A stretch of 64,000 nt of DNA from Halomonas halophila. GTDB lineage: Bacteria > Pseudomonadota > Gammaproteobacteria > Pseudomonadales > Halomonadaceae. The DNA lies in the NCBI RefSeq assembly GCF_030406665.1, contig NZ_CP129121.1:3410001-3474000 (forward strand), in the 5' to 3' direction. The translations under genes were made by a program, and so were the position numbers. The notes beneath the pieces are model-generated. The model was not told where the DNA came from. It saw nothing but the letters and a program-made list of their open reading frames with translations, and made no database searches. This document shows positions 1-8,349 of the stretch, piece by piece (the first letter of the stretch is position 1; each line of letters begins with the position of its first letter).

Positions 1-767
1 GACGGCTCGGCGCCCTGGCGGCGCGGCATGCGTCCGGCGAGGAAGGCCTCGCGGCCGGCCAGCACGGCCCGCTTCATGGCGCCGGCCATCAGCACCGGCT
101 GGCGGGCGTGGGCGATGGCGGAGTTCATCAGCACCCCGTCGCAGCCCAGCTCCATGGCCTGGGCGGCCTCGGAGGCGGTGCCGATGCCGGCATCCACCAG
201 CACCGGCACGCTGGCCTGCTCGATGATCAGGCGGATGTTGTGCGGATTCTGGATGCCGTGGCCGGAGCCGATCAGCGAGCCCAGCGGCATCACGGCGCAG
301 CAGCCGAGACGCTCCAGCTCGCGGGCAACGATGGGATCGTCGCTGGTGTAGACCATGACGTCGAAGCCGTCGTTGACCAGGGTCTCGGCGGCGGCCAGGG
401 TCTCCACCACGTTGGGATACAGGGTGGTGTCGTCGCCCAGCACCTCGAGCTTGACCAGGTTGTGGCCGTCGAGCAGCTCGCGGGCCAGCCGGCAGGTGCG
501 CACCGCATCCTGGGCGGTGTAGCAGCCGGCAGTGTTGGGCAGCAGGGTATAGCGCTCCGGGGACACCACGTCGAGCAGATTGGGCGCCGAGGCATCCTGC
601 CCCAGATTGGTGCGACGCACGGCGAAGGTCACCACCTCGGCCCCGCTGGCCGCAATGGCCTCGCCGGTCTCGTCGACATCGCGGTACTTGCCGGTACCCA
701 CCAGCAGGCGCGAGGCGAATTCACGGCCGGCGACGCGCAGCGGCGCGTCCTGGAAGAAGTCGGTCAT
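1..767 (-). CDS. thiG: Thiazole synthase ThiG (3' end cut by window edge)
   Basis: Makes the thiazole phosphate ring of thiamine from deoxyxylulose 5-phosphate, dehydroglycine and the ThiS thiocarboxylate, in the cytoplasm. The translation starts MTDFFQDAPLRVAGREF, keeps the family order (LLVGTGKY near residue 22, then VRRTNLGQ) and reaches EAFLAGRMPRRQGAEP at the window edge, so only the last few residues are missing. The start at 767 puts the gene 37 bases after thiS, which is upstream on the same strand. The pair is clearly one operon: ThiS is the sulfur carrier used by ThiG. An in-frame alternative start was not needed. The assignment is secure. Confidence 0.95.
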   Translation of the reverse strand, partial: MTDFFQDAPLRVAGREFASRLLVGTGKYRDVDETGEAIAASGAEVVTFAVRRTNLGQDASAPNLLDVVSPERYTLLPNTAGCYTAQDAVRTCRLARELLDGHNLVKLEVLGDDTTLYPNVVETLAAAETLVNDGFDVMVYTSDDPIVARELERLGCCAVMPLGSLIGSGHGIQNPHNIRLIIEQASVPVLVDAGIGTASEAAQAMELGCDGVLMNSAIAHARQPVLMAGAMKRAVLAGREAFLAGRMPRRQGAEP

Positions 768-804
768 CTTGTCATGGCTCCTGTGCAGGGATCTCGGGGC
801 GGGC

Positions 805-1005
805 TCAGCCGCCACCGATGGCATGGACGATCTCCACCCGGTCGCCGTCGGCCAGGCGCGTCCCGTCGTGAGCGCTTCGGGGGACGATCTCCTCGTTGAC
901 CTCCACGGCGATGCGCCGTCCGGCCAGGCCGAGGGTCTCGACCAGCTGGGCCACGGAGGCCTCGGCCTCCAGGGTGCGCGCCTCGCCATTGAGCTGGATC
1001 TGCAT
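805..1005 (-). CDS. thiS: Sulfur carrier protein ThiS
   Basis: A 66-residue ubiquitin-fold protein that carries sulfur as a C-terminal thiocarboxylate for thiazole synthesis. It begins MQIQLNGEARTLEA and ends in IGGG, giving the terminal Gly-Gly that is adenylated by ThiF and charged with sulfur. The open frame extends further upstream, but the ATG at 1005 has a strong ribosome site (GGAGG) six bases before it and matches the family length of about 65 residues. It is the first gene of the thiS-thiG operon. No TPP riboswitch fits the short space upstream. Confidence 0.93.
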   Translation of the reverse strand: MQIQLNGEARTLEAEASVAQLVETLGLAGRRIAVEVNEEIVPRSAHDGTRLADGDRVEIVHAIGGG

Positions 1006-1039
1006 GGCATCCTCCGGGGCTGCGATTTCGCGGGCCCAT

Positions 1040-1045
1040 ATTGTA
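1040..1045 (-). promoter_or_regulatory. Possible -10 box of the thiSG promoter
   Basis: On the minus strand the hexamer TACAAT (5 of 6 to the sigma-70 -10 consensus), preceded by GC, lies 35 bases before the thiS start. No good -35 box is visible. The resulting leader of about 28 bases would leave no room for a riboswitch. Confidence 0.35.
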
Positions 1046-1238
1046 GCGCCTCGGGGCGCCCCCGGGTACGGTAGGGCGCAGACCTGGCGGGGCCGATCTG
1101 GCAACAGGCCGCCGCGGGGCGCTGTGGCCCCATCCTTGGGCGCTACCTTTTGCCGTCCCTGGCAAAAACCCCGCTCTGGCCTGTCCCCAGCCCCTGCTCA
1201 GACATCACGGGAACACATCCCAACGGGAGAAAGACAGC

Positions 1239-1631
1239 ATGCGGGATCGCGGCTGGTGGATGGCAGTGGCGCTGTGCGGCGCCCTGACGGTGATGGCCGG
1301 GGCCTTCGGCGCCCATGCCCTGAACGGCACCCTGACGCCGAGGCTGATGACGGTGTTCGAGACCGGGGTGCGCTACCAGGCCTGGCACACCCTGGCGATG
1401 CTCGCCGTGCTGGCCTGGCGCACCGCACGGCCGCTGGCCGGCCAGCGCTGGGTCCTTGGCCTGTGGCTGGCCGGCATGACGCTGTTCTCGGGCTCGCTCT
1501 ACGCCCTGGCGATCAGCGGCGTGAAGGTGCTCGGCGCCATCACGCCGATCGGCGGCGGGCTGCTGATCCTCGGCTGGCTGGCGCTGGCCGTGGCGGCCTG
1601 GCGCAGTCAGTCGGCATCGGGCAAGGCATAA
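1239..1631 (+). CDS. DUF423 family inner membrane protein
   Basis: A 130-residue small membrane protein of the DUF423 (YgdD-like) family. About four hydrophobic segments are seen (roughly residues 7-27, 43-58, 68-90, 95-122) with the family pattern GAFGAHAL near residue 22 and RYQAWHTLAM near residue 45. Function is unknown for the family; the protein is predicted to sit in the inner membrane. A GGGAG ribosome site lies before the ATG. Its last 25 bases overlap the end of the convergent thioesterase gene. Confidence 0.85.
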   Translation: MRDRGWWMAVALCGALTVMAGAFGAHALNGTLTPRLMTVFETGVRYQAWHTLAMLAVLAWRTARPLAGQRWVLGLWLAGMTLFSGSLYALAISGVKVLGAITPIGGGLLILGWLALAVAAWRSQSASGKA

Positions 1632-2020
1632 GTCGCGGTGACCAGCGCCACCGGCGCCTCCTCGCCGTCGGAGAACAGCTGCACCTCGCCCACCGCCAGC
1701 CGTCGCCCCAGCTTGAGCAGCCGGGCGTTGGCGATCAAGTCGCGATCGCCCCGCGGGCGACGCAGGAAGCGGCAGTGCAGGTCGCTGGTGACCGCCATCG
1801 GCTCGGGGCCGATCTGGGCCAGGATCGCCACGTAGAGGCAGACGTCGGCCAGCCCCATCAGAGTCGGGCCGGAGACGCTGGCACCGGGACGCAGGTGCTC
1901 GTCCTCGATGGCCAGGCTCATGGTGGCGCGGCCCTCGCCGACGCCCTCGATGGTGCCGGCACGCTGGGGAAACACCTCGTCGAGGAATTCCTCGATGGCG
2001 GCGGCGGTCATCACGGTCAT
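1607..2020 (-). CDS. PaaI-family (hotdog-fold) acyl-CoA thioesterase
   Basis: A 137-residue hotdog-fold protein of the PaaI/YbgC-like thioesterase family, expected to hydrolyse acyl-CoA or aryl-CoA thioesters in the cytoplasm. It shows the family features LRPGASVSGPTLMGLAD (residues about 44-60) and DLHCRFLRRP. The substrate cannot be told from sequence. The ATG at 2020 is preceded by AGGGAG at suitable spacing; a second in-frame ATG four codons later is possible. The gene converges with and overlaps the DUF423 gene by 25 bases, so both transcripts are complementary at their 3' ends. Confidence 0.8.
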   Translation of the reverse strand: MTVMTAAAIEEFLDEVFPQRAGTIEGVGEGRATMSLAIEDEHLRPGASVSGPTLMGLADVCLYVAILAQIGPEPMAVTSDLHCRFLRRPRGDRDLIANARLLKLGRRLAVGEVQLFSDGEEAPVALVTATYALPDAD

Positions 2021-2130
2021 GGGCGCGCTCCCTGCGGCTGAACGATGGCCACAAGATAGCCCAGCCCGCGCGCGACGCACACCCGGGGCATCTCCCTTTT
2101 CCCTTCTCTCGTTTTCTCGCCCCCAACGAA

Positions 2131-2154
2131 AGCCGCCCCCATGAAGGGGGCGGC
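2131..2154 (-). terminator. Rho-independent terminator after glcB
   Basis: A perfect 9-base stem, GCCGCCCCC (2132-2140) pairing with GGGGGCGGC (2146-2154), with a 5-base loop. On the minus strand the stem is followed by TTTCGTT. It lies 25 bases after the glcB stop codon. Confidence 0.75.
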
Positions 2155-2178
2155 GAACGGCATGCTGGCGAGAGGCGA

Positions 2179-4353
2179 TCAGCCGGCCTTGTGGACGGCG
2201 CGCCAGTGGTGCAGCAGCGGCTCGGTGTAGCCGGAGGGCTGCTCGATACCCTTGAAGATCAGGTCCGAGGCGGCCTGGAAGGCGTGGGAGCCGGCGAAGT
2301 CGGCGCTCATCGGCGAGTAGGCCGGGTCACCGGCGTTCTGCTCGTCGACCACCTTGGCCATGCGCTCCAGGGTGGCGCGCACGCGAGCTTCGTCGACCAC
2401 GCCGTGGTACAGCCAGTTGGCCACGTGCTGGCTGGAGATGCGCAGGGTGGCGCGGTCTTCCATCAGGCCCACGTCATGGATGTCCGGCACCTTGGAGCAG
2501 CCGACGCCCTGCTCGACCCAGCGCACCACGTAGCCGAGGATGCCCTGGCAGTTGTTGTCCAGCTCCTGCTGCAGCTCGTCCTCGGACCAGTCGGTGTTCT
2601 CGGCCACCGGCACGGTCAGCAGCTCGTCCAGCAGGTCCGGCTCGCCCTGGGCCTCCAGCTCGCGCTGCACCTCGGCCACGCTGACCTGGTGGTAGTGCAG
2701 GGCGTGCAGGGTGGCGGCGGTCGGCGACGGCACCCAGGCGGTGTTGGCACCGGCCTTGGGATGGCCGATCTTCTGCTCGAGCATGGCCGCCATCAGGTCC
2801 GGCATGGCCCACATGCCCTTGCCGATCTGGGCGTGGCCGCGCAGGCCGCAGGCCAGGCCGACCTGAACGTTGTTGCGCTCGTAGGCACCGATCCAGGCGG
2901 CGCCCTTCATGTCGCCCTTGCGCACCATGGGGCCGGCCTGCATGGCGGTGTGCATCTCGTCGCCGGTGCGGTCGAGGAAGCCGGTGTTGATGAACACCAC
3001 CCGCGAGGTCGCCTCATTGATGCAGGCCTTGAGGTTGACCGAGGTGCGGCGCTCCTCGTCCATGATGCCCATCTTGAGGGTGTCACGCTGGAGGCCCAGC
3101 AGGTCCTCGACGCGGCCGAACAGCTCGTTGGTGAAGGCCACTTCCTTCGGGCCGTGCATCTTCGGCTTGACGATGTAGACCGAGCCCTCGCGGGAGTTGC
3201 GGGCCTCGCCCTCGCCCTTCTGCAGGTCGCGGATGGACAGCAGGCTGGTCATGACCGCGTCGAGGATGCCTTCCGGCAGCTCGTTGCCGTCGGCGTCCAG
3301 CACCGCCGGGGTGGTCATCAGGTGGCCGACGTTGCGCACGAACAGCAGCGAGCGGCCGGGCAGGGTCACCTCGCCGCCGTCCGGCGCGGTCCAGGTGCGA
3401 TCCGCCGCCAGCTTGCGGGTGAAGCGCTTGCCGCCCTTCTCGATCGGCTCCTCGAGGTCGCCGGCCATCAGGCCCAGCCAGTTGGCGTAGACGCCGACCT
3501 TGTCCTCGGCGTCCACCGCCGCGACCGAGTCCTCGCAGTCCATGATCGAGGTCAGCGCGGCCTCGACGACCACGTCCTTGACGCCTGCCGCATCGGTCTT
3601 GCCGATCGGATGGGTGGCGTCGATCTGGATCTCCAGGTGCAGGTCGTTGTTGGCCAGCAGCACCGAGGTCGGGGCGTCGGTCTCGCCCAGGTAGCCGACC
3701 AGCTTGCCCGGCTCCTTGAGGCCGGTCTCGCGGCCGCCTTCCAGGCTCACCACCAGGTGGCCGTCGCGCAGCGCGTACTTAACGGCCTCGGCGTGGGAGC
3801 CGGTGGCCAGCGGCGCGGCACGGTCGAGCACGCCGCGGGCGTAGGCGATGACCTTCTCGGCGCGCTTCGGGTTGAAGCTGTCGCCGCGCTCGGCGCCGTC
3901 TTCGTCGGCGATGGCATCGGTGCCGTAGAGCGCGTCGTAGAGGCTGCCCCAGCGGGCGTTGGCGGCGTTGAGGGCGTAGCGGGCGTTGTTCACCGGCACC
4001 ACCAGCTGCGGGCCGGCCTGCACGGCGATCTCGCGGTCGACCTTGGTGGTAGTGACCTTGACCTCGGCGGGGGCCGGCTGCAGATAGCCGATGCGCTCGA
4101 GGAAGCCGCGATAGGCGGCCATGTCACGCACCGGGCCTGAATTCTCGCGGTGCCAGGCGTCGAGCTCGGCCTGCAGGGCATCGCGCTCGGCGAGCAGTTC
4201 GCGGTTCTTCGGTGTCAGATCATGAAAGAGGGCGTCGACGCCGGCCCAGAAGGCCTCGGGATCGACGCCGGAGCCCGGCAGGGCCTGCTCATTGATGAAG
4301 CGGTCCAGCTCGGCGGCCACCTGCAGACGGTGGCGAGTGATACGTTGGGTCAT
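2179..4353 (-). CDS. glcB: Malate synthase G
   Basis: Condenses glyoxylate with acetyl-CoA to malate in glyoxylate/glycolate and acetate metabolism. The protein is 724 residues, the normal length for the monomeric G isoform. It has the N-terminal clasp region, a central TIM-barrel part with SIMDCEDS and FVRNVGHLM, and the downstream INTGFLDRTGDE segment. The frame is open 13 codons further upstream, but the ATG at 4353 follows AGGAGA and gives the family start MTQRI. It is a single-gene unit with its own terminator and a promoter holding a palindrome (see 4434-4463). No glycolate oxidase genes are adjacent. Confidence 0.97.
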   Translation of the reverse strand: MTQRITRHRLQVAAELDRFINEQALPGSGVDPEAFWAGVDALFHDLTPKNRELLAERDALQAELDAWHRENSGPVRDMAAYRGFLERIGYLQPAPAEVKVTTTKVDREIAVQAGPQLVVPVNNARYALNAANARWGSLYDALYGTDAIADEDGAERGDSFNPKRAEKVIAYARGVLDRAAPLATGSHAEAVKYALRDGHLVVSLEGGRETGLKEPGKLVGYLGETDAPTSVLLANNDLHLEIQIDATHPIGKTDAAGVKDVVVEAALTSIMDCEDSVAAVDAEDKVGVYANWLGLMAGDLEEPIEKGGKRFTRKLAADRTWTAPDGGEVTLPGRSLLFVRNVGHLMTTPAVLDADGNELPEGILDAVMTSLLSIRDLQKGEGEARNSREGSVYIVKPKMHGPKEVAFTNELFGRVEDLLGLQRDTLKMGIMDEERRTSVNLKACINEATSRVVFINTGFLDRTGDEMHTAMQAGPMVRKGDMKGAAWIGAYERNNVQVGLACGLRGHAQIGKGMWAMPDLMAAMLEQKIGHPKAGANTAWVPSPTAATLHALHYHQVSVAEVQRELEAQGEPDLLDELLTVPVAENTDWSEDELQQELDNNCQGILGYVVRWVEQGVGCSKVPDIHDVGLMEDRATLRISSQHVANWLYHGVVDEARVRATLERMAKVVDEQNAGDPAYSPMSADFAGSHAFQAASDLIFKGIEQPSGYTEPLLHHWRAVHKAG

Positions 4354-4433
4354 GGGTCGTTCTCCTATGCGAGGCGTTTCGGCGCTCCCCAAGCGCCAAT
4401 CGGCCGGACAGGCAATGGTGACTGCGTGGCCTC

Positions 4434-4463
4434 AGTATTGTGGAAAATACTTCCACATGTAAA
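4434..4463 (-). promoter_or_regulatory. glcB promoter with palindromic operator in the spacer
   Basis: On the minus strand a -35 box TTTACA (4463-4458) and a -10 box AATACT (4439-4434) are 18 bases apart. The spacer is filled by a perfect inverted repeat, TGTGGAA-N5-TTCCACA (4439-4457). A regulator bound there would cover the polymerase site, so repression is the simplest reading; the regulator is unknown. The predicted leader is about 74 bases. Confidence 0.6.
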
Positions 4464-4582
4464 CCCGAAGCCTGCGAACCACCCCCGGAACTCGACCAAT
4501 AGACGAGGCCGGAGACGTTGGAAGGCGACGCTGGTGACCGTCCCGACGGGACGCTAGCATGGGCATCCACACGGAGGACTCG

Positions 4583-5566
4583 ATGACCGACTTCACCCCC
4601 CTGCAGGCGCTCGGCCCCATCGCCCCGGCCGACCCCGCCGGCCACCCGCTCCAGGGCTACCTGGGCCACTACGGCCTGGCGCCGCTGCTCGCCGAGCGGG
4701 TGGGCCTGCAGGTGGGGTACGTGGACGCCCACGGCTTCCGGCTGTGGACCCAGATCTGGCGCCCGCCATCGCCGCGCGGCACCGTGTTCGTGGTGCACGG
4801 CTACTACGATCATCTGGGCCTCTATCGTCACCTGCTCGAGTGCCTGCTCGAGCGCGGCTGGCAGGTGGTGCTGTGGGATCTGCCCGGGCACGGGCTGTCC
4901 AGCGGCCCCCGCGCCACCATCGCCGACTTCGATGACTATGGCAGCTGCCTGGACAACCTGCAGACCCAGTTGACCGCCCGCGACCTGGCGCCCCGGCCCT
5001 GGGTCGGCATCGGCCAGAGCACCGGCGCGGCGATCCTGGCCACCGACGCCCTGCGCCGGGGCGACGACGGCCACTGGAGCGGCCTGGCCCTGCTGGCGCC
5101 GCTGGTGCGCCCCTGGGGCTGGAACCAGTCGAGCTGGCTGCACCGCCTGCTGGGCCCCTTCGTGCGTTCGGTGCCGCGCCGCTTCCGCGAGAACTCCACC
5201 GACAGCGACTTCGCCACCTTCCTGCGCGAGAGCGACCCGCTGCAGCCGGACCGCCTGGCCATGGAGTGGGTGGACGCCATGCGCCGCTGGATGCCGCGGC
5301 TGCTGGCCATGCCGGCCAGCCCGCTGCCGACGCTGATCCTGCAGGGCGAGCAGGATCTGACGGTGGACTGGGAATGGAACCTGGAGGTGCTGACGCGCAA
5401 GTTCCCGCGGGCCGAGATCCATCGCCACCCCGAGGCCCGCCATCACCTGGTCAACGAGGCCGAACCGATCCGCCGGGTGCTGTTCGAGGAGCTCACGCGG
5501 TTCCTCGCCGGCCTCGAGGAGGCCGACATTCCCTCTTCCACCACCCGCAGGGTCTCCCGCCGATGA
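4583..5566 (+). CDS. Alpha/beta hydrolase (serine aminopeptidase / monoacylglycerol lipase type)
   Basis: A 327-residue cytoplasmic hydrolase of the alpha/beta fold (Hydrolase_4-like). Visible are the oxyanion-loop region VVHGYYDHLGLY, the DLPGHGLSSGPR segment, the nucleophile elbow GIGQSTGAA (Ser in G-Q-S-T-G), a late acidic region LQGEQDLTVDW, and a histidine in ARHHLVNE. These are consistent with a complete Ser-Asp-His triad, probably acting on lipid esters. The ATG at 4583 follows GGAGG by five bases, better than the upstream ATG at 4559. Its stop overlaps the start of the lipoprotein gene (ATGA), so the two are translationally coupled. Confidence 0.82.
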   Translation: MTDFTPLQALGPIAPADPAGHPLQGYLGHYGLAPLLAERVGLQVGYVDAHGFRLWTQIWRPPSPRGTVFVVHGYYDHLGLYRHLLECLLERGWQVVLWDLPGHGLSSGPRATIADFDDYGSCLDNLQTQLTARDLAPRPWVGIGQSTGAAILATDALRRGDDGHWSGLALLAPLVRPWGWNQSSWLHRLLGPFVRSVPRRFRENSTDSDFATFLRESDPLQPDRLAMEWVDAMRRWMPRLLAMPASPLPTLILQGEQDLTVDWEWNLEVLTRKFPRAEIHRHPEARHHLVNEAEPIRRVLFEELTRFLAGLEEADIPSSTTRRVSRR

Positions 5567-6063
5567 GCCGTCGCCGCTTGCCGCTGCTGCCTCTCCTCCT
5601 GCTGACGGTGCTGCCGCTCGCCGGCTGCGCCGTCGGCACGCCGGACGCTCCCCAGACGGTTCGCCAGGCCCTGTTCGGCCTCGGCGAACGCGCCGCGCAG
5701 CGGGTGGCCGAGGCGCCACCGCTGCCACGACCGTCCTCCGACGAGGTGCTGCTGCTGGCCGCCCCCGAGGTCGATGACGCGCTCGGCGTCGGCGAGAACC
5801 GCCTGCTGGAAAGCCTGACCCGCTCCCTGCTGGGCCTCGGCCAGGGGCCCCAGGTGCTCGACTGGCAGCCCGCGCTGGCCTCGGGCGCCGCGGCCAACCA
5901 GTGGCGGCTGGACAGCCGGCTGGTCAGCGCCGGCCCCCGGCTGGCACTGTCCGACCGGACCCTGCTGCCGTATCGCCTGGAGCTGACCCTGCGCCGCCCG
6001 GGCGACGCCACCCCGTTGTGGCAGACGCGGCTGGATGGCGCCCTGGACGCCACCGCGCTCTGA
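5563..6063 (+). CDS. Hypothetical lipoprotein
   Basis: A 166-residue predicted lipoprotein not assigned to a named family. It has an Arg-rich start, a leucine-rich signal segment and the lipobox LAGC with Cys22. The mature part is mostly soluble, with RLDSRLVSAG and LELTLRRPGD suggesting beta strands. There is no Asp at +2, so outer-membrane sorting is likely. Start overlaps the hydrolase stop (ATGA), so it probably works with or is at least expressed with that hydrolase. It converges with comM. Confidence 0.7.
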   Translation: MSRRRLPLLPLLLLTVLPLAGCAVGTPDAPQTVRQALFGLGERAAQRVAEAPPLPRPSSDEVLLLAAPEVDDALGVGENRLLESLTRSLLGLGQGPQVLDWQPALASGAAANQWRLDSRLVSAGPRLALSDRTLLPYRLELTLRRPGDATPLWQTRLDGALDATAL

Positions 6064-6082
6064 CGCCGGGGGCCGTGCTTCG

Positions 6083-7588
6083 TCAACGCCCCTGCAGCAG
6101 CCGATCGAGCTGACGATAGCCGATCGCCTCGACCAGTTGCTCGCGCCCGGGGTGCGGCTCGCCGGCCAGGTCGGCCAGGGTCAGCGCCACCCGCAGCACC
6201 CGATGATAGGCCCGCGCCGAGAGATTGAGCCGCTCCAGCACCCCGGCCAGCCAGGCCCGATCCGCCCCGCTCAGTGCGCAGGCGGCCTCCAGCTCGCGAC
6301 TGCCCAGCCGGGCATTGAGCGCCCCGCGCGCCCACTGCCGCTCCCGGGCCGCCTGTACCCGCTCGCGTACCGCCGCCGAGGGCTCTCCGCTCTCCCGGGC
6401 GGTCAGCTGCTCCGGCGCCAGCGCCGGCACCTCCACCTGCAGGTCGATACGGTCGAGCAGCGGTCCGGAAAGCCGCGCCTGATAGCGCTGGATCTGGGCG
6501 GCGGTGCAGTGGCAGGCCCGGCGAGGGTCACCGAGATGGCCGCAGGGGCAGGGATTCATCGCCGCCACCAGCTGGAAGCTCGCCGGATAGCGCCGCTCGT
6601 GGCTGGCGCGGGCGATGTGGATGCGCCCGGATTCCATGGGCTCGCGCATCACCTCGAGCACCTGGCGGGGAAACTCGGGCAACTCGTCGAGGAACAGCAC
6701 GCCCCGATGGGCCAGCGAGATCTCGCCGGGCCTGGGCCGCGAGCCACCGCCGACCAGCGCCACCGCGCTGGCGGTGTGGTGGGGCGAGCGGAAGGGGCGC
6801 CGCCCCCAGTCCTCGTCGAGCGGCAGGCCACACACCGAACGCACCGCCGCCACCTCCAGGGCCTCGTTCTCGGTCAGCGGCGGCAGGATCCCGGGCAGGC
6901 GGCTGGCCAGCATGGTCTTGCCGGTGCCTGGAGGACCGGCCAGCAGGAGATTGTGGCCACCGCTGGCGGCGACCTCCAGGGCGCGCCGCGCCTGGTGCTG
7001 GCCACGTACCTCGGCGAGATCGGCACCCGTCGTCAGCGCCTCGGCGGGGCGCGACGCCCGATGGGGCTCGATCGGCGTCTGGCCCAGCAGGTGTGCGACC
7101 ACCTCGAGCAGGTGATCGGCGGGCAGCACCTCGAGATCGCCCGCGAGCGCCGCCTCGTCGGCGTTGGCCCGGGGCACGATCAGACGCCGCCCGGCCCCGC
7201 GGGTGGCCAGCGCCAGCGGCAGCATCCCGGGCACCGGACGCAGCGCGCCGTCCAGGGCGAGCTCGCCCGCGCATTCGATCTCGGCCAGCGCCTCGGCGGC
7301 GATCTGGCCCGAGGCCACCAGCAACCCCAGGGCGATGGGCAGATCGAAGCGCCCGCCTTCCTTGGGCAGGTCGGCGGGCGCCAGGTTGAGGGTGATGCGA
7401 CGCATCGGGAAGTCGAAGCCGGCGTTGACCAGGGCGCTGCGGACCCGCTCGCGGCTCTCCCGAACGGCGGTCTCCGGCAGCCCGACCAGGGTGATGCCGG
7501 GCAGGCCGTTGGCCAGATGCACTTCCACCAGCACCTCGGGAGCCTCGAGGCCGAGGCCGGCCCGGGTGCGAACGATCGACAGGGTCAT
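6083..7588 (-). CDS. comM: YifB/ComM family Mg-chelatase-like AAA ATPase
   Basis: A 501-residue AAA+ protein of the ComM/YifB family; ComM acts as a hexameric helicase promoting branch migration during natural transformation. Domains: an N-terminal Lon-protease-S16-like ChlI region (about 20-140, VGLPETAVRESRERV), a central Mg-chelatase ATPase (Walker A GPPGTGKT near 220; Walker B LFLDELPEF), a cysteine cluster CPCGHLG...CHC, and a C-terminal helical domain. Length and order are normal for the family. The start at 7588 follows GAGGGA. It appears to be monocistronic, with ubiK upstream on the same strand. Confidence 0.93.
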   Translation of the reverse strand: MTLSIVRTRAGLGLEAPEVLVEVHLANGLPGITLVGLPETAVRESRERVRSALVNAGFDFPMRRITLNLAPADLPKEGGRFDLPIALGLLVASGQIAAEALAEIECAGELALDGALRPVPGMLPLALATRGAGRRLIVPRANADEAALAGDLEVLPADHLLEVVAHLLGQTPIEPHRASRPAEALTTGADLAEVRGQHQARRALEVAASGGHNLLLAGPPGTGKTMLASRLPGILPPLTENEALEVAAVRSVCGLPLDEDWGRRPFRSPHHTASAVALVGGGSRPRPGEISLAHRGVLFLDELPEFPRQVLEVMREPMESGRIHIARASHERRYPASFQLVAAMNPCPCGHLGDPRRACHCTAAQIQRYQARLSGPLLDRIDLQVEVPALAPEQLTARESGEPSAAVRERVQAARERQWARGALNARLGSRELEAACALSGADRAWLAGVLERLNLSARAYHRVLRVALTLADLAGEPHPGREQLVEAIGYRQLDRLLQGR

Positions 7589-7673
7589 CGGCGGTCCCTC
7601 GCGCGGTTCCTTTCCTCAGGTAAGTCCTAAGGCTAGTTCAGCGCGACGAGCCCCGCTCGGTGACGGTTCGGAA

Positions 7674-8033
7674 TCAGCGCCCGGTCTCGCCGGCGCCGGC
7701 ATCTTCCTCAGGGGTGGACGACTGCGCCTCGGCGGCCGCATCGACCGAGGCCTCGTCCGCCACGGCCGGCACCTCGCCGCCCGCGCGGTTGGCGTCCAGG
7801 GCCTCTTCCAGCGCGGCGACCTGCTTCTCCAGCGCCTCGACCCGGCCGCGGGTGCGCTGCAGCACGTCCATCAGGATGTCGAAGTCCTCCCGCGACACCA
7901 GCTCGAGCCGGTCGAAGGCGCCGCGCACCACCTGCTGAATGCCTTTCTGCACGTCTTCCGGCGCCTGGGAGGCGCCCTGCAGGCGCTCGCCGATCTGCTG
8001 GGCCAGGCGGCCGATGCGGTCTTGGCTGACCAT
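7674..8033 (-). CDS. ubiK: Ubiquinone biosynthesis accessory factor UbiK
   Basis: A 119-residue member of the UbiK/YqiC family (former DUF526, BMFP), an accessory factor that helps the Ubi complex in aerobic ubiquinone synthesis and associates with membranes. The first 80 residues are the conserved helical part (LAQQIGERLQGA, VSREDFDILMDVLQRTR, then a leucine-zipper-like coiled coil VEALEKQVAALEEAL); the tail is acidic and Ala/Glu rich. The ATG at 8033 has AGGAGAG upstream, and the longer open frame before it lacks family similarity. Confidence 0.88.
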   Translation of the reverse strand: MVSQDRIGRLAQQIGERLQGASQAPEDVQKGIQQVVRGAFDRLELVSREDFDILMDVLQRTRGRVEALEKQVAALEEALDANRAGGEVPAVADEASVDAAAEAQSSTPEEDAGAGETGR

Positions 8034-8349
8034 GATGTCTCTCCTGAGTGGAATGGGCCTTAGGGGAATAGGGCTGACTCCAAGGATACGCAAGCCGCCC
8101 GGCGGGCGCATTCCCGGGTGGCGCGGGCCTCGCCCTCGGATGGTGCGAAGCGCTCGCTCACCAGCATCAATTCAGTGCACGGCGTCCATTCACGCCTGCA
8201 CCAGCCTCTCTCTGCCGGGGCGCTATTGGCAATCAACGCCCTGAAAAATATGGCAAATCCAGTTCGATGGCACGGTTTAAGCAGATGCAGGGAAACCTGC
8301 ACACACACCGCGCGGAGCAGCCCGCGCTCATCCAATGGGGAGATCCGGG
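8034..8349. other. Intergenic region between ubiK and glnK
   Basis: About 316 bases separate these divergent genes. It holds the sigma-54-type promoter at 8268-8283 and, 72-87 bases further upstream, an inverted repeat GGCGT-N6-ACGCC (8181-8196) flanked on both sides by TGCAC. The repeat could be an activator site but does not match the NtrC consensus well. Nothing else was seen. Confidence 0.6.
8268..8283 (+). promoter_or_regulatory. Sigma-54-type promoter of glnK-amtB
   Basis: TGGCACG (8268-8274), four bases, then AAGCA (8279-8283). The -24 element is perfect and the essential GC of the -12 element is at the exact spacing, but TT of the consensus TTGCW is AA. Transcription would start near 8294, leaving a leader of about 55 bases. 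NtrC control is expected from the gene content. Confidence 0.6.

Noticed and set aside
1006..1238. TPP riboswitch before thiSG
   Set aside because: The region lacks the conserved thi-box core, and the likely leader is only about 28 bases.
8171..8202. NtrC binding site upstream of glnK
   Set aside because: An inverted repeat with TGCAC flanks is present, but the half-sites are not arranged as in the NtrC consensus; kept only as an unnamed palindrome.
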